Under the pieces are notes generated by a model. It saw nothing but the letters and a program-made list of their open reading frames with translations, did not search any database and was not told the DNA's origin. Positions 1-9,554 of a stretch of 64,000 bases of DNA are shown one piece after another. The stretch is from CmP2 sp052084925 (lineage in GTDB: Bacteria > Actinomycetota > Actinomycetes > Actinomycetales > Micrococcaceae): the NCBI GenBank assembly GCA_052084925.1, contig JBQDEV010000010.1, forward strand, positions 1 through 64,000, in the 5' to 3' direction. Position 1 is the first letter of the stretch; every line of letters starts with the position of its first letter. The position numbers and the translations under genes are program-made.

Positions 1-122
1 CGGCACGAAGACCTGACAGAGTAGGCGGGTGGTGCGTTGACCGGTTGAGACCGCCCTGGTTATAGGTCAAAAGGGCCCGTATGTCGAGAGCGGCGCAGGG
101 CGTGCCGACGCATCTCCCTTTT

Positions 123-269
123 GTGACAGTCTCGATCAGGGTGATGACGGCCGGTGAGGGTTACAGATACCTGTTGAATTCTGTCGTCAACGGTGACGGC
201 GACCGTGATGCGGCCGCAGCGGCATTGACTCGGTACTACCAGGACGCTGGTACCCCGTCTTCTGCGTAG
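123..269 (+). pseudogene. Truncated duplicate of the relaxase 5' end
   Basis: A GTG-started reading frame of 48 codons repeats the first ~46 residues of the full relaxase that begins at 303, with a few substitutions (for example AGEGYRYLLNS against AGDGYRYLLNS). It then stops. The two copies lie about 180 bp apart, and the nucleotide similarity spans the start region and codons up to the RYY-x-x-GTP stretch. The copy holds the N-terminal tyrosine region but no metal-binding histidines, so it cannot be a working relaxase. It is most simply a tandem partial duplication. A short regulatory or decoy peptide is possible but unsupported. Confidence 0.65.
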
Positions 270-302
270 TCCGGTGGAAGGGTTGTTGCGTACCTGTCCT
301 TC

Positions 303-3300
303 GTGACGGTGTCGATCAGGGTGATGACGGCCGGTGATGGGTACCGGTACTTACTCAACTCCGCCGTTACCGGTGATGGAGACCGTGACGCGGCATCGGC
401 GCTGACGAGGTATTACCTGGAGTCAGGAACGCCACCTGGCTCTTGGATTGGGTCTGGGCTTCCTGGTCTTTCGGGTGGGGTGACTGCGGGCGGGGCGGTG
501 AGCGAGGAGCAGTTGCGGCGGCTGATGAGGTTCGGACAAGACCCGAACAGCGGTGAGCAGTTGGGGCGTCCGTCTCGGAAGTTCGCGACCGTTGCGGAAC
601 GTGTCGAGCGTCGACTCGGCAAGCTCTCTGACACGCTCACCGGCGAGGAGCGTGCGACCCAGGTCGCGTTGATCGAGGCCGAGGAGGCCACGAAGCCGAC
701 GGGTGCGCCGGTAGCGGGGTTCGATTTGACGTTTTCGGTGCCGAAGTCGGTCTCGACGCTGTGGGCGGTCGCTGATGGCGGGACGCAGGCGTTGATCGCT
801 CAGGCCCACCACGCCGCGATCCACGATGTGATCAACCTGCTCGAGCGAGACGTCGCAATGACCCGGATCGGTGCGAAAGGGCCGCGGGGCGCGGTCGCCC
901 AGGTCGAGGTCCAGGGCGTGATCGCGACCGCCTACGACCACTACGACTCCCGCGCCTCTGACCCGCAGCTCCACACGCACGTCGTCGTCGCGAACCGCGT
1001 CCAGGCTGTCCGTGACGGGAGGTGGCGAACCCTCGATTCCCGTGCGATCCATGCGGCGGTGACGGGGTTGTCGGAGCATTACAACGCGGTCCTCTCCGAC
1101 CACCTCACCGCGGTGCTTGGTGTGGGGTGGGAGGCACGGAAGCGTGGTGCGGGGCGTTCGACAGCGTGGGAGATCGCCGGAGTCCCGCACGAGCTGATGG
1201 ATGCGTTCTCGTCCCGCACCCGCGACATCGAGCAGGTCAAGGGCCGCCTTGTCACCGACTACATGGCCAAGCATGGGCGGCAGCCGTCGCCGAAGTTGTT
1301 GTGGCAGTTCCGGCAACAGGCCACATTGGAGACGCGGGCTCCGAAGCAGCACCACTCGCTGAGCGACCTCACCGCCCAGTGGCGGGAACGCGCGACCGAA
1401 CTTCTCGGGGAGGATGCTCCGACCTGGGCCACAACGCTCCTGGCCGGGAGCACCGGGGAGCCGTTGCTGCGCGCGGACGACATCCCCCTCGGGGATCTCG
1501 ATCAGGTTGCCGAGGTCGTGGTGCGGCGGGTGGGCGACCGGCGGGCGACCTGGAAACGATGGAATCTCCATGCGGAGGCTGTCAGGCAGACGATGGGCCT
1601 CCGGTTCGCGTCCGCCACTGACCGCGACACCATCACCGGGCAGATCGTCGATGCCGCAGAACACGTCTCGCTGCGGTTGACCCCGCCGGAGCTGGCGTCG
1701 AGCCCGCCGACGTTCCGCCGCCCCGACGGGACAAGTGTGTTCCGCCCGAAATCCTCCACCGTGTTCTCCTCCGAACAGGTGCTCGCCGCCGAAGACCGCC
1801 TCCTCGAAGCATCGAACGACAGGAATGCGCCGACGGTGCCGCTGGGGTGGGTCGAGGAGGCGGCGCGGACGAAGAACCGAGAAGGGCACACCCTCTCTGC
1901 TGACCAGGAGCGGGCGATCGCGAAGATCGGCGTCTCCGCCCGCACCCTCGACGTGCTCGTCGGCCCCGCCGGGACGGGGAAGACGACGACGACGTCCGCG
2001 TTGCGGCAGGCGTGGGAGAAACGCTATGGCACGGACTCCGTGATCGGTCTCGCGCCGTCTGCGGCGGCTGCAGATGTCCTTGCTGGGGATTTGGGGATCT
2101 CGACGGAGAACACGGCGAAGTGGCTCCACGAACACCGCAACGGCAACTGGAACCTCACACCCGGCCAGCTCGTCATCATCGACGAAGCCTCTCTCGCAGG
2201 AACTCTCGCCCTCGACACCATCACCACCCACGCCGCCGAGGTCGGTGCGAAGGTGCTGCTCGTCGGCGATTGGGCGCAGCTCGCGGCTGTGGATGCGGGT
2301 GGGGCGTTCGGGTTGCTCGTCCGGGATCGGGACGATGCCCCTGAGCTCACTGACGTCAGGCGGTTCCGCAACGAGTGGGAGAAACACGCCTCCCTCGGCC
2401 TGCGGATCGGCGATACCGACGTCATCGAGACCTACGTCGACCATGACCGCATCACACCGGGAGGGTATGAGGACATCCTCGAGCAGGCGTACCAGGCGTG
2501 GCGTAGCGACCAAGCAGAGGGGAAGGCGTCGGTGTTGATTGCCGAGACCCTCGACACCGTCTCTGAACTCAACACCCGCGCCCGCACCGACCGGATCCTC
2601 GCAGGCGACGTCGCCCTCGATGGCGTCCGGCTCCATGACGGGAACGAGGCATCCCGCGGCGACCAGGTCATCACCCGCAAGAACGACCGACGTCTCGCGC
2701 TGGGCCGCGGGTGGGTGAAGAACGGCGACCGGTGGACCGTTACTCAAGCTCACGACGACGGATCCCTCACCGTCCGCCGCGCACACTCCAAATGGCGCAC
2801 AACAATCACACTCCCTGCCGTGTACGTCAGCGAGCATGTCGAACTCGGGTATGCCATCACGGCCCACCGCGCCCAAGGCTCCACCGTCGATACCGCGCAC
2901 GCGATCGTTCACTCACCCGGGATGACCCGCGAGTCCCTCTACGTCGCCATGACCCGCGGCCGGGAATCCAACCGCGTCTACATCGCGACCGACGAACATC
3001 ACCTGGAAGAGCACCAGCACCGGGATGACCTGCAGATGACCGCCCGGAGCATCCTCTACGGCATCCTGCAGCACGTCGGGGCCGAGCAATCCGCACACGA
3101 GACCATCACGACCGAGCAGGACATGTGGGGCTCGCTCTCGCAGCTGGCTGCCGAGTACGACACCATCGCCCAGGAAGCGCAGCAGGACCGGTGGGTCACG
3201 CTCCTCGAACACGGCGGCCTCACCTCACAGGCGATCGACGAACTTGTCGAGACGGAGTCGTGCGGGATCCTCACCACCGAACTGCGCCGCCTCGAAGCAG

Positions 3301-3809
3301 ACGGGCACGACATCGACGACCTCCTCCCACGCATCATCCGCGCCGGTGGCCTGGACGGGGTGGATGATCTCGGGTCGCTGCTGCGCTACCGGGTCCAGAA
3401 AGTCGCGGCCACCTACCGGCCCTCGGCACGTCGGGTGTCGCTGATCGCCGGCCTCATCCCGCGCGCGACGGGCATCACCGACTCGGCCATGCAGCAAGCG
3501 CTCCAGGAGCGGGAGCAGCTCATGCAGCAACGCCTCGACGCCCTCACCACCACGGCCATCGAACGGCCCGAGCCGTGGATGAGCATCGTCGACGGCCTGG
3601 ACCCCGACGCACGGGCGACGGCGGTGCGGGTGGTGGCCGCGTATCGGGACCGGTGGGGCATCACCTCCACCAGCCCCCTCGGACCCGTCCCCGACGATGA
3701 CGCAAAGAGGATCGACTACGAACGCGCCCGAGGGCTCCTCGCCAGCCATCAGCCAGACCAGCAGGACGCATCGCCCGGGGCTCAGCAACGGCGCAGCCGC
3801 ACCCTGTGA
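303..3809 (+). CDS. MobF-family (TrwC/TraA-like) relaxase-helicase
   Basis: This 1168-residue protein would nick the element at its transfer origin and unwind the strand for conjugation. Residues 1-330 look like a TrwC relaxase domain: candidate catalytic tyrosines Y14 and Y16, the FDLTFSVPKS segment, and the metal-binding pair in DPQLHTHVVV (H224, H226). Residues ~530-930 form a RecD-like superfamily 1 helicase with Walker A GPAGTGKT (554-561), Walker B IIDEAS (D627, E628), the GDWAQL motif, and the late YAITAHRAQGST motif. The C-terminal ~230 residues are helical and unassigned. The start is GTG at 303, chosen because the same start context occurs in the duplicated fragment at 123. No other transfer gene is visible, but the element continues leftwards. 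Confidence 0.93.
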   Translation: MTVSIRVMTAGDGYRYLLNSAVTGDGDRDAASALTRYYLESGTPPGSWIGSGLPGLSGGVTAGGAVSEEQLRRLMRFGQDPNSGEQLGRPSRKFATVAERVERRLGKLSDTLTGEERATQVALIEAEEATKPTGAPVAGFDLTFSVPKSVSTLWAVADGGTQALIAQAHHAAIHDVINLLERDVAMTRIGAKGPRGAVAQVEVQGVIATAYDHYDSRASDPQLHTHVVVANRVQAVRDGRWRTLDSRAIHAAVTGLSEHYNAVLSDHLTAVLGVGWEARKRGAGRSTAWEIAGVPHELMDAFSSRTRDIEQVKGRLVTDYMAKHGRQPSPKLLWQFRQQATLETRAPKQHHSLSDLTAQWRERATELLGEDAPTWATTLLAGSTGEPLLRADDIPLGDLDQVAEVVVRRVGDRRATWKRWNLHAEAVRQTMGLRFASATDRDTITGQIVDAAEHVSLRLTPPELASSPPTFRRPDGTSVFRPKSSTVFSSEQVLAAEDRLLEASNDRNAPTVPLGWVEEAARTKNREGHTLSADQERAIAKIGVSARTLDVLVGPAGTGKTTTTSALRQAWEKRYGTDSVIGLAPSAAAADVLAGDLGISTENTAKWLHEHRNGNWNLTPGQLVIIDEASLAGTLALDTITTHAAEVGAKVLLVGDWAQLAAVDAGGAFGLLVRDRDDAPELTDVRRFRNEWEKHASLGLRIGDTDVIETYVDHDRITPGGYEDILEQAYQAWRSDQAEGKASVLIAETLDTVSELNTRARTDRILAGDVALDGVRLHDGNEASRGDQVITRKNDRRLALGRGWVKNGDRWTVTQAHDDGSLTVRRAHSKWRTTITLPAVYVSEHVELGYAITAHRAQGSTVDTAHAIVHSPGMTRESLYVAMTRGRESNRVYIATDEHHLEEHQHRDDLQMTARSILYGILQHVGAEQSAHETITTEQDMWGSLSQLAAEYDTIAQEAQQDRWVTLLEHGGLTSQAIDELVETESCGILTTELRRLEADGHDIDDLLPRIIRAGGLDGVDDLGSLLRYRVQKVAATYRPSARRVSLIAGLIPRATGITDSAMQQALQEREQLMQQRLDALTTTAIERPEPWMSIVDGLDPDARATAVRVVAAYRDRWGITSTSPLGPVPDDDAKRIDYERARGLLASHQPDQQDASPGAQQRRSRTL

Positions 3810-4011
3810 GCACCAACGACCGCCCGGCAAGGGATTGCTCTTCCTTTGCTGCAGGGCCGCCGGTATCCTGATGGTGGCAGGAGCAACCACACGCCGAGCC
3901 CCGGACATCGTTCAGGGGTGACGCAGACCGTTCGAGAAGCATCTCGGGCACTCAATCACTCAGGACCAGCCACACCGCGATAGTCCTGCGTGCGAAAGTG
4001 AGGCCCACATC

Positions 4012-4350
4012 ATGCTCCTGAACCGGCTCTGGAACGCCAGCATCCACACCCGCATCTTCCTGCGGCGCTGGATGCCTACCAACATCCTCCTCGACCGGCT
4101 CCGCACCAGGACCGGACTGAAGTGGGGCATGCCAGCGATGCTCCTCGGCGTCGTCTACATCCTCATCGCCGCCACCTGCACCGGCCTCATCGAGCAGGGC
4201 TGGAGCGAATGGCTCTACCTTGCCTTCTTCTGGGCACTGTGGAACGGACTGAAGTTCCTCCTCTTCGGGCCGTGGAGCGTGGTGCTGTTAGTGCGCGAGC
4301 GACTTCGCGAGCGCCGGGCGCACGGACCAGCCAGTCCTGCCCGGACCTGA
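4012..4350 (+). CDS. Small membrane protein typical of actinobacterial mobile elements
   Basis: The product has 112 residues, with a basic N-terminus containing RRWMPTNILLDRLRTR, then two hydrophobic segments (about 46-64 and 72-94), and an Arg-rich tail. It is far too short to be a transporter. From memory, homologues next to relaxases in actinobacterial elements are sometimes mislabelled sulfate permease. A role in transfer or maintenance is inferred only from its position between relaxase and integrase. The ~200 bp before it (3810-4011) and the ~210 bp after it (4351-4563) show no convincing gene; the latter probably contains the integrase promoter. Confidence 0.6.
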   Translation: MLLNRLWNASIHTRIFLRRWMPTNILLDRLRTRTGLKWGMPAMLLGVVYILIAATCTGLIEQGWSEWLYLAFFWALWNGLKFLLFGPWSVVLLVRERLRERRAHGPASPART

Positions 4351-4563
4351 GCAGGGCAGTGCCCAAAGGTCTGCGAACAACTGACTGGCTGAATGCCCGG
4401 ACGCGGGTTCAGGAGTCGCAGTGGTGACACAGACGCGTTCGGAGGTTCTGCGTCGGCGAGCAGACTGAAAGGATGCTCTCTCCACACCATCCTCATTCAC
4501 CCGGACTGACACCTCCGTGGACCACGACCGATCTACTCCGTAGCACGGGGGAGCGGACCGCTC

Positions 4564-5745
4564 GTGGCTAGGCCCCGAACCCCGATCGGGACCTTCGGCA
4601 CTATCACCATCCGGCGCAGCAACGGTGGACGCTACGTCGCTCGCACCCGGTACCGAGACTGGGACGGCAAGAGCCGGCACGTCCAGACCACCGGCACCAC
4701 CCGACCCGCAGCCGAACGTTCCCTGAAGAAGAAGCTCTCCGAGCGTGACCTGTTCCACCCGGGGTTCTCGGGGATGAGCGCTGATAGTTCGTTCCCCGCG
4801 CTCGTGTCGTACTGGTTCGAAGACATGGATCTCGAGGACCGTCTCTCGCCGACGACGCGTCTCTTGTATGAGCGGAACATGCGCACCCTCGTCCTCCCGT
4901 TCTTCAAAGAAGTCACACTCAGGGAGATCGGGGTGGCGCGCTGCGACTTCTTCCTCAAGCAGCTCGCGAAGAAGAGCTACAACCGGGCACGACAAGCCAG
5001 AGTCGTCCTCCGCCTCGCGCTTGGACTCGCGGTGCGGCACGAGATTCTCCCACGCAACCCGATGGATCACGTGTCCCGTCTCCGCCGCCCCGCCCGCACC
5101 CCGGACATCTACTCCGCGGATGAACTCAAAGCCATCCGCGGAGGAATCAGCGCGTGGGGGCAGCGACCGATCAAGGCAGGCCCGAAACCCGACGGGCAGC
5201 TCGGACAGGTCGTGGAAGTCATGCTCGGCACCTCCGGGCGCATCGGGGAAGTCCTCGCGATCCGCCTTGGCGACCTCGACCTCGACGCGCCGATACCCTC
5301 GGCGCGGATCTCGGGAACGATCGTGAGCCGCAAGGGCGAACCCACGCACCGGCAGGACCATCCGAAGACAGCACGCTCGGTCCGCCGCGTCGCGCTGCCA
5401 GGGTTTGCGCTCCGAGCGATCCAGGCGCGACTGGAGAAGATCCGTTTCACCCACCCGGACACGTTGCTGTTCTCCACACGCGTCGGGACACCGCACACGA
5501 CGAACAACATCCGCAGGCAGCTCCGTGACGTGATGCAGCAAGCCGGCGTTCCTGACGTCACCCCGCACCGGTTCCGCCGCACCGCCGCGACCGCGATCAA
5601 TGAGGTCGGGGGACTGCAGCTCGCCTCCGAACTCCTCGGACACAGCGACCCCTCGATCACCCGGGATCACTACATCCGCCGCAACGAGACCGTGAACCCG
5701 GTCACAGCGGACTTCCTGGAGCAAGCGTTCGGAAGACCAGCGTGA
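4564..5745 (+). CDS. int: Tyrosine recombinase (integrase)
   Basis: This 393-residue site-specific recombinase would integrate and excise the element at the tRNA-Pro site. An N-terminal AMBER-like/arm-binding region (GTITIRRSNGGRYVARTRYR) and a core-binding region precede the catalytic domain. All expected catalytic residues are present: R226 (GRIGEVLAI), H335 and R338 (PHRFRR), H360 (LGHSDPS) and nucleophile Y370 (ITRDHY). The length is normal for the family and the frame is intact. The start is GTG at 4564; an ATG alternative is not evident nearby. It sits about 8 kb from the attachment scar, farther than usual, with defence genes between. Confidence 0.94.
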   Translation: MARPRTPIGTFGTITIRRSNGGRYVARTRYRDWDGKSRHVQTTGTTRPAAERSLKKKLSERDLFHPGFSGMSADSSFPALVSYWFEDMDLEDRLSPTTRLLYERNMRTLVLPFFKEVTLREIGVARCDFFLKQLAKKSYNRARQARVVLRLALGLAVRHEILPRNPMDHVSRLRRPARTPDIYSADELKAIRGGISAWGQRPIKAGPKPDGQLGQVVEVMLGTSGRIGEVLAIRLGDLDLDAPIPSARISGTIVSRKGEPTHRQDHPKTARSVRRVALPGFALRAIQARLEKIRFTHPDTLLFSTRVGTPHTTNNIRRQLRDVMQQAGVPDVTPHRFRRTAATAINEVGGLQLASELLGHSDPSITRDHYIRRNETVNPVTADFLEQAFGRPA

Positions 5746-5826
5746 TGCTGGGGCAGACCGCGGCCAGGGCGCGAGACGGCGTGTTTCGTCACGCGACCTG
5801 GCGGTTTCTGCGGGGGAGAGCACGCC

Positions 5827-7533
5827 ATGCTGAGCAGCATCCCCGTGTCTGTCGGGGGTGTACGACAGAATGGAGACATGCTTGAAACCGCCGCAACTCC
5901 TGCCGACACGGCAGAACTGCGCAAGGCTCGCGGCGCGTTCTTCACGCCCGATGCGATAACGCGCTACATGACCGACTGGGCGATCCGAAGCTCAACGGAC
6001 ACCGTCCTCGAACCCTCCGCTGGTGATGCGGCGTTCCTCGTCCAAGCAGTGCGCCGCCTCCACGAGCACGGCGCTGGCACGCCCGCCGTGGACGGTGTCG
6101 AGATCCACGAGCACAGTGCCGCAGTCGCGCACCGTCGGGTTGAGGACGTCGGGGGCAGCCCGAACATCACGGTGAGCGACTTCTTCCTCGTCGAGCCAGA
6201 AGCCCGTTACTCCGTCGTAGTCGGCAATCCGCCCTACATCCGCTACCAGGACTTCACCGGCGAGTCTCGAATCAGGTCACGCGCAGCAGCCCTGAAAGCC
6301 GGGGTCTCTCTGACCGCGCTGGCATCAAGCTGGGCTGCGTTCACGGTCCACTCCGCCCTCTTCTTGAAGGACGGCGGGCGGATGGGGCTTGTGCTCCCCG
6401 CGGAGCTCCTCAGCGTGAACTATGCGGCGGCTGTTCGACAGTTCCTCTTCGACCGATTCCGCAGCGTTGAACTCGTCCTATTCGCCGAACAGGTTTTCCC
6501 CGAAGCAGAAGCTGATGTCGTGCTGCTCCTCGCAGATGGGTTCAACGAGGGGCCAACCGATCAGGCGACGATCTACCAGGCTCAAGACGCCAATGCTCTC
6601 GCATCGCTTACCGGTTCGCTTACTTGGAAGCCCGCCGACCCGTCAGCGAAATGGACAGGGCTACTGGTAGACCCTGACGCGGTGGAGCCCCTTCGCACGC
6701 TCCGAGCAGAAGGCCACTTCACAAGCCTCGACACCTGGGGCGACACCACGCTTGGAATGGTCACCGGGAATAATCGTTACTTCGCCCTCTCACCGGCACG
6801 AGTCAAGGAACTCGGTCTGCCTCGCAAAGACCTTGTTCGGCTCTCACCGCCTGGCAGTTCCCATCTCAGAGGACTTGAACTCTCCAGCAGCGCGATGATC
6901 AAGCTCGGGCAACAAGGCAAATCCACCTGGCTGTTCCGCCCAGCCGACAGGCCGTCCCCAGCTGCGCAGGCATACATCGACACCGGACACCTCGCGGGTG
7001 TCGACGAAGCATACAAGTGCCGGGTACGGAAGCCATGGTACCGAGTGCCGCTTCTGCCACCCGCCGACTTGATGCTGACATGCATGAACGCCGACACCCC
7101 GAGACTCACGACAAACACGGCGGGCGCGCACCACCTCAACTCTGTTCACGGCGTCTACCTCAACGAGCAAAATCGGGAGCTGGGCCGCGACCTTCTGCCC
7201 ATCGCAAGCCTCAACTCGGTCACTCTTCTCAACGCCGAAATGGTGGGACGCGCGTATGGAGGAGGGATCCTCAAGCTCGAGCCGCGCGAGGCCGATGTCT
7301 GGGCAATGCCCTCACCCGACCATGTACAAGCTTGCGCCGAGCAACTGCGTCTCATCAAACAAGACGTCACGAAGCTCCTCCAACAAGGAGACCTCATCGC
7401 AGCAGTCAAGCTCGTCGACGACGTACTGCTCGTCGACCCCGAGCTTGTTACAGAATCCGAACTCGACCATGTGCGAGACGCCCACGCCGCCCTGGCTGGC
7501 CGACGCCAGACAAGGGGACGAAGTGGCCGCTGA
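5827..7533 (+). CDS. N6-adenine DNA methyltransferase (restriction-modification M subunit)
   Basis: The protein would methylate adenine to protect host DNA. Counting from the ATG at 5827, motif I is EPSAGD (62-67) and motif IV is NPPY (134-137, followed by IRY), as in gamma-type methylases related to Eco57I/TaqI enzymes. The C-terminal ~300 residues would be the target-recognition domain. Two starts are credible: ATG 5827 with GGGGAGAG 7 nt upstream, or ATG 5878 with a TACGAC hexamer before it, beginning MLETAATPAD and reaching the conserved RGAFFTPD sooner. The stop overlaps the next gene by 11 nt, so the two are translationally linked. Target sequence unknown. Confidence 0.87.
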   Translation: MLSSIPVSVGGVRQNGDMLETAATPADTAELRKARGAFFTPDAITRYMTDWAIRSSTDTVLEPSAGDAAFLVQAVRRLHEHGAGTPAVDGVEIHEHSAAVAHRRVEDVGGSPNITVSDFFLVEPEARYSVVVGNPPYIRYQDFTGESRIRSRAAALKAGVSLTALASSWAAFTVHSALFLKDGGRMGLVLPAELLSVNYAAAVRQFLFDRFRSVELVLFAEQVFPEAEADVVLLLADGFNEGPTDQATIYQAQDANALASLTGSLTWKPADPSAKWTGLLVDPDAVEPLRTLRAEGHFTSLDTWGDTTLGMVTGNNRYFALSPARVKELGLPRKDLVRLSPPGSSHLRGLELSSSAMIKLGQQGKSTWLFRPADRPSPAAQAYIDTGHLAGVDEAYKCRVRKPWYRVPLLPPADLMLTCMNADTPRLTTNTAGAHHLNSVHGVYLNEQNRELGRDLLPIASLNSVTLLNAEMVGRAYGGGILKLEPREADVWAMPSPDHVQACAEQLRLIKQDVTKLLQQGDLIAAVKLVDDVLLVDPELVTESELDHVRDAHAALAGRRQTRGRSGR

Positions 7534-8578
7534 ACCATCGACAAAGGCGAAAGCATGGGCGATCTTTGATCGCATCGTCGCTGATGCCGCCCCCAACGGG
7601 GAGCACAGCAACCCTTGGGTTAAAGACGAGAGTGGAGCTCTCTCTTACGAGCCCGACTATGACACGCTCATCAAGCTTCTCGGAGTCCCGCTCTACCTGA
7701 AAGCCCCAACCACGACGGGCGTACCCGCTCTCGCGTTGGACGTCTGGCTTTCGTATGAGCTCCGTCGCTCTGGGCTCGACGCCGATGCCGTCTGGCCACG
7801 CCCGTCTGCACCGCGGATCTTGCCTGGCCCCATCGTGAGCCTGCTCAACAAGGTCACGGCCAAGGAACGCGATGCGCTCTGGAAGAGACTTCAGGCAAAG
7901 ACACCGCCCACCGGAGCAGCCGCCTCCTCGGCGAACATCCTTGGTAAGAACTACCTCAAACAAGTCGACGTCGTCATGTCGAACTGGGCGGCAGGACCAG
8001 AGCTCCTCATCAGTACAAAACGGATGGACTCCAGCTTCGGTAAGAACGCTGCCAACCGGGTCGAGGAATCTTACGGCGATGCGAAGAACCTCCGCCTCCG
8101 CCACCCCCTTGCCGCGCTCGGCTTCGTCTACGGGCTCCGATCCACCATCTTTGACGAGTCGCCCGACAAGGCGGAATGGCTCATCGACCTCCTCCAGAAG
8201 CTCGGACGCGAAGACGACGCATACCACGCTGTATCGCTCATCGTCATCGAGTATGGCCCCCACCTCGCCGTTGGCGAAACCGCGGACGATGAGGGCGACG
8301 GCGAGGACCCACTGGTCGAGGCCGGTGTAATCGAAACAGATGAAGCAGACGGGGGCCAAGAGGAGTACATCGAACAGTCGGAGATCGACATCGCGTTGGC
8401 CACCCTTCCCGTTGTCGAGCTCCCATGGGAGCGAGTCCCCGTCGATCTTCGACCGGATCGTTTCATCGCAGAAATGATCCGCCGCGTTATCGACGCCACA
8501 CCAGTCAATCTCCATAAGAACGCAAGAGCCCGGCGCGCAGAGGCCGAGCCCAGGCCGCTGCTGGGCGCTGAATCATAG
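7523..8578 (+). CDS. Probable restriction endonuclease partner of the upstream methylase
   Basis: I choose the GTG at 7523, preceded by an AGGGGACGA ribosome site, giving 351 residues; the longer in-frame reading upstream is low-complexity translation of the methylase gene. The 11-bp overlap with the methylase is classic for an R-M pair. The middle contains QVDVVMSNW...PELLISTKRM followed by SSFGKNAANRVEESYGDAKN, which could be a PD-(D/E)XK-like core with STK in place of (D/E)XK. That assignment is tentative. An acidic stretch (about 255-290) precedes the C-terminus. No Pfam family is claimed from memory. If it is not a nuclease, it could be an accessory subunit of the Hachiman system that starts 28 bp downstream. 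Confidence 0.55.
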   Translation: MAAEPSTKAKAWAIFDRIVADAAPNGEHSNPWVKDESGALSYEPDYDTLIKLLGVPLYLKAPTTTGVPALALDVWLSYELRRSGLDADAVWPRPSAPRILPGPIVSLLNKVTAKERDALWKRLQAKTPPTGAAASSANILGKNYLKQVDVVMSNWAAGPELLISTKRMDSSFGKNAANRVEESYGDAKNLRLRHPLAALGFVYGLRSTIFDESPDKAEWLIDLLQKLGREDDAYHAVSLIVIEYGPHLAVGETADDEGDGEDPLVEAGVIETDEADGGQEEYIEQSEIDIALATLPVVELPWERVPVDLRPDRFIAEMIRRVIDATPVNLHKNARARRAEAEPRPLLGAES

Positions 8579-8606
8579 GTCTGCGCCTGAAACCGGGAGT
8601 ACTGGA

Positions 8607-9554
8607 ATGAGCGACATCGAAGTTGCCAAGGACTCATTCGCTGAGATGCTGGACAGTCTTGTGCGAGGAGACCCCAACGAGTTTCTGCACCTATTGAGCG
8701 CGTACGACGTCCCGCTGCGCCTTCAGGACTCGATGGCCACTGTTCGGACTCATTTTGTCTCGGTGGACGCGAACGGTCAGCCGGCGATCGACCTCCTCGC
8801 TACTGCAATGGCAAGGGCAGCGATGGATTTCTGTATTCCACGTTCGCGTATCGAACAAGCCCTCAAGCACCTCCAGGAGACTGGATCCACCAGCCAATTC
8901 TCCCGTCTCGAGCAGCAAGCGAGAGAGCTTTTCGTGGACGGAGATGGAACTGGTGAGGGAGGCGAGCTTCTCCTGTTCCTCCTTATGGAGCAGGTGCTCC
9001 AGCTCCCACAGCTGTTGGCCAAGATGTCGTTGAAGACGAACAACAACGTTCACGTACACGGGTCGGACGGAGTGCACGCGAAGCTCGGTGAAGACGGTGT
9101 GCTCGACCTCTACTGGGGCGAGTCGAAACTCTACAAGTCAAGTTCAGATGCCTTCACCGACTGCTTCGACAGCATCGGTCCATTCCTCGGCGCCGATGGT
9201 GATACTCGTCGTCGCGATCTCCTACTGGTACGCGAAAACCTAAATGTTCAGCAGGACGAGCTGGCCGCGCATCTACTTCAGTACTTCGACGAGACCAACT
9301 CGAAGGCGCTCCAGGTGCGTTGGAACGGGGTATGCCTAATCGGGTTTGATTACGCGGCATACCCAGACATGACGAAGCTTGCCGATGCACAAGAAATCGA
9401 GATCGCCAAAGCCGTCAAACGATGGCAGACATCCATCCGAGCCAGGCTTGAAAAGAATGCGCTCCTTGAAGTGAATATCGACGTATTCTGCGTTCCTTTC
9501 CCGGATGTCGATGCCATGCGGAAAGCCGTCAGAAAGAAACTCGGTGTGGCATGA
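8607..9554 (+). CDS. hamA: Hachiman defence protein HamA (DUF1837 nuclease)
   Basis: This 315-residue effector of the Hachiman antiphage system matches the DUF1837 pattern: LLFLLMEQVLQLP, then AKMSLKTNNNVHVHGSDGVH, then the nuclease core LDLYWGESKLY. In that core D167, E172 and K174 are the candidate catalytic residues of a PD-(D/E)XK fold (GESK). Published work on Hachiman shows HamA is held inactive by the helicase partner and degrades DNA when released. It starts 28 bp after the endonuclease gene, and its ATGA overlaps the hamB start by 4 bp, implying translational coupling and equal dosage. The frame is intact and catalytic residues are present, so it should be active. Confidence 0.9.
   Translation: MSDIEVAKDSFAEMLDSLVRGDPNEFLHLLSAYDVPLRLQDSMATVRTHFVSVDANGQPAIDLLATAMARAAMDFCIPRSRIEQALKHLQETGSTSQFSRLEQQARELFVDGDGTGEGGELLLFLLMEQVLQLPQLLAKMSLKTNNNVHVHGSDGVHAKLGEDGVLDLYWGESKLYKSSSDAFTDCFDSIGPFLGADGDTRRRDLLLVRENLNVQQDELAAHLLQYFDETNSKALQVRWNGVCLIGFDYAAYPDMTKLADAQEIEIAKAVKRWQTSIRARLEKNALLEVNIDVFCVPFPDVDAMRKAVRKKLGVA

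Noticed and set aside
1..24. Possible 3' end of an upstream gene (R-H-E-D-L-T-E-stop in frame 1)
   Set aside because: Seven codons are too few to show coding; left unannotated.
423..2912. 829-codon open frame on the minus strand under the relaxase gene
   Set aside because: It mirrors the codon structure of the high-G+C relaxase gene, has a low-complexity Arg/Gly/Pro-rich translation and no domain; it is an antisense shadow.
4288..5823. 511-codon minus-strand frame under the integrase
   Set aside because: The integrase has all five catalytic residues in the plus frame; the antisense translation shows no motif.
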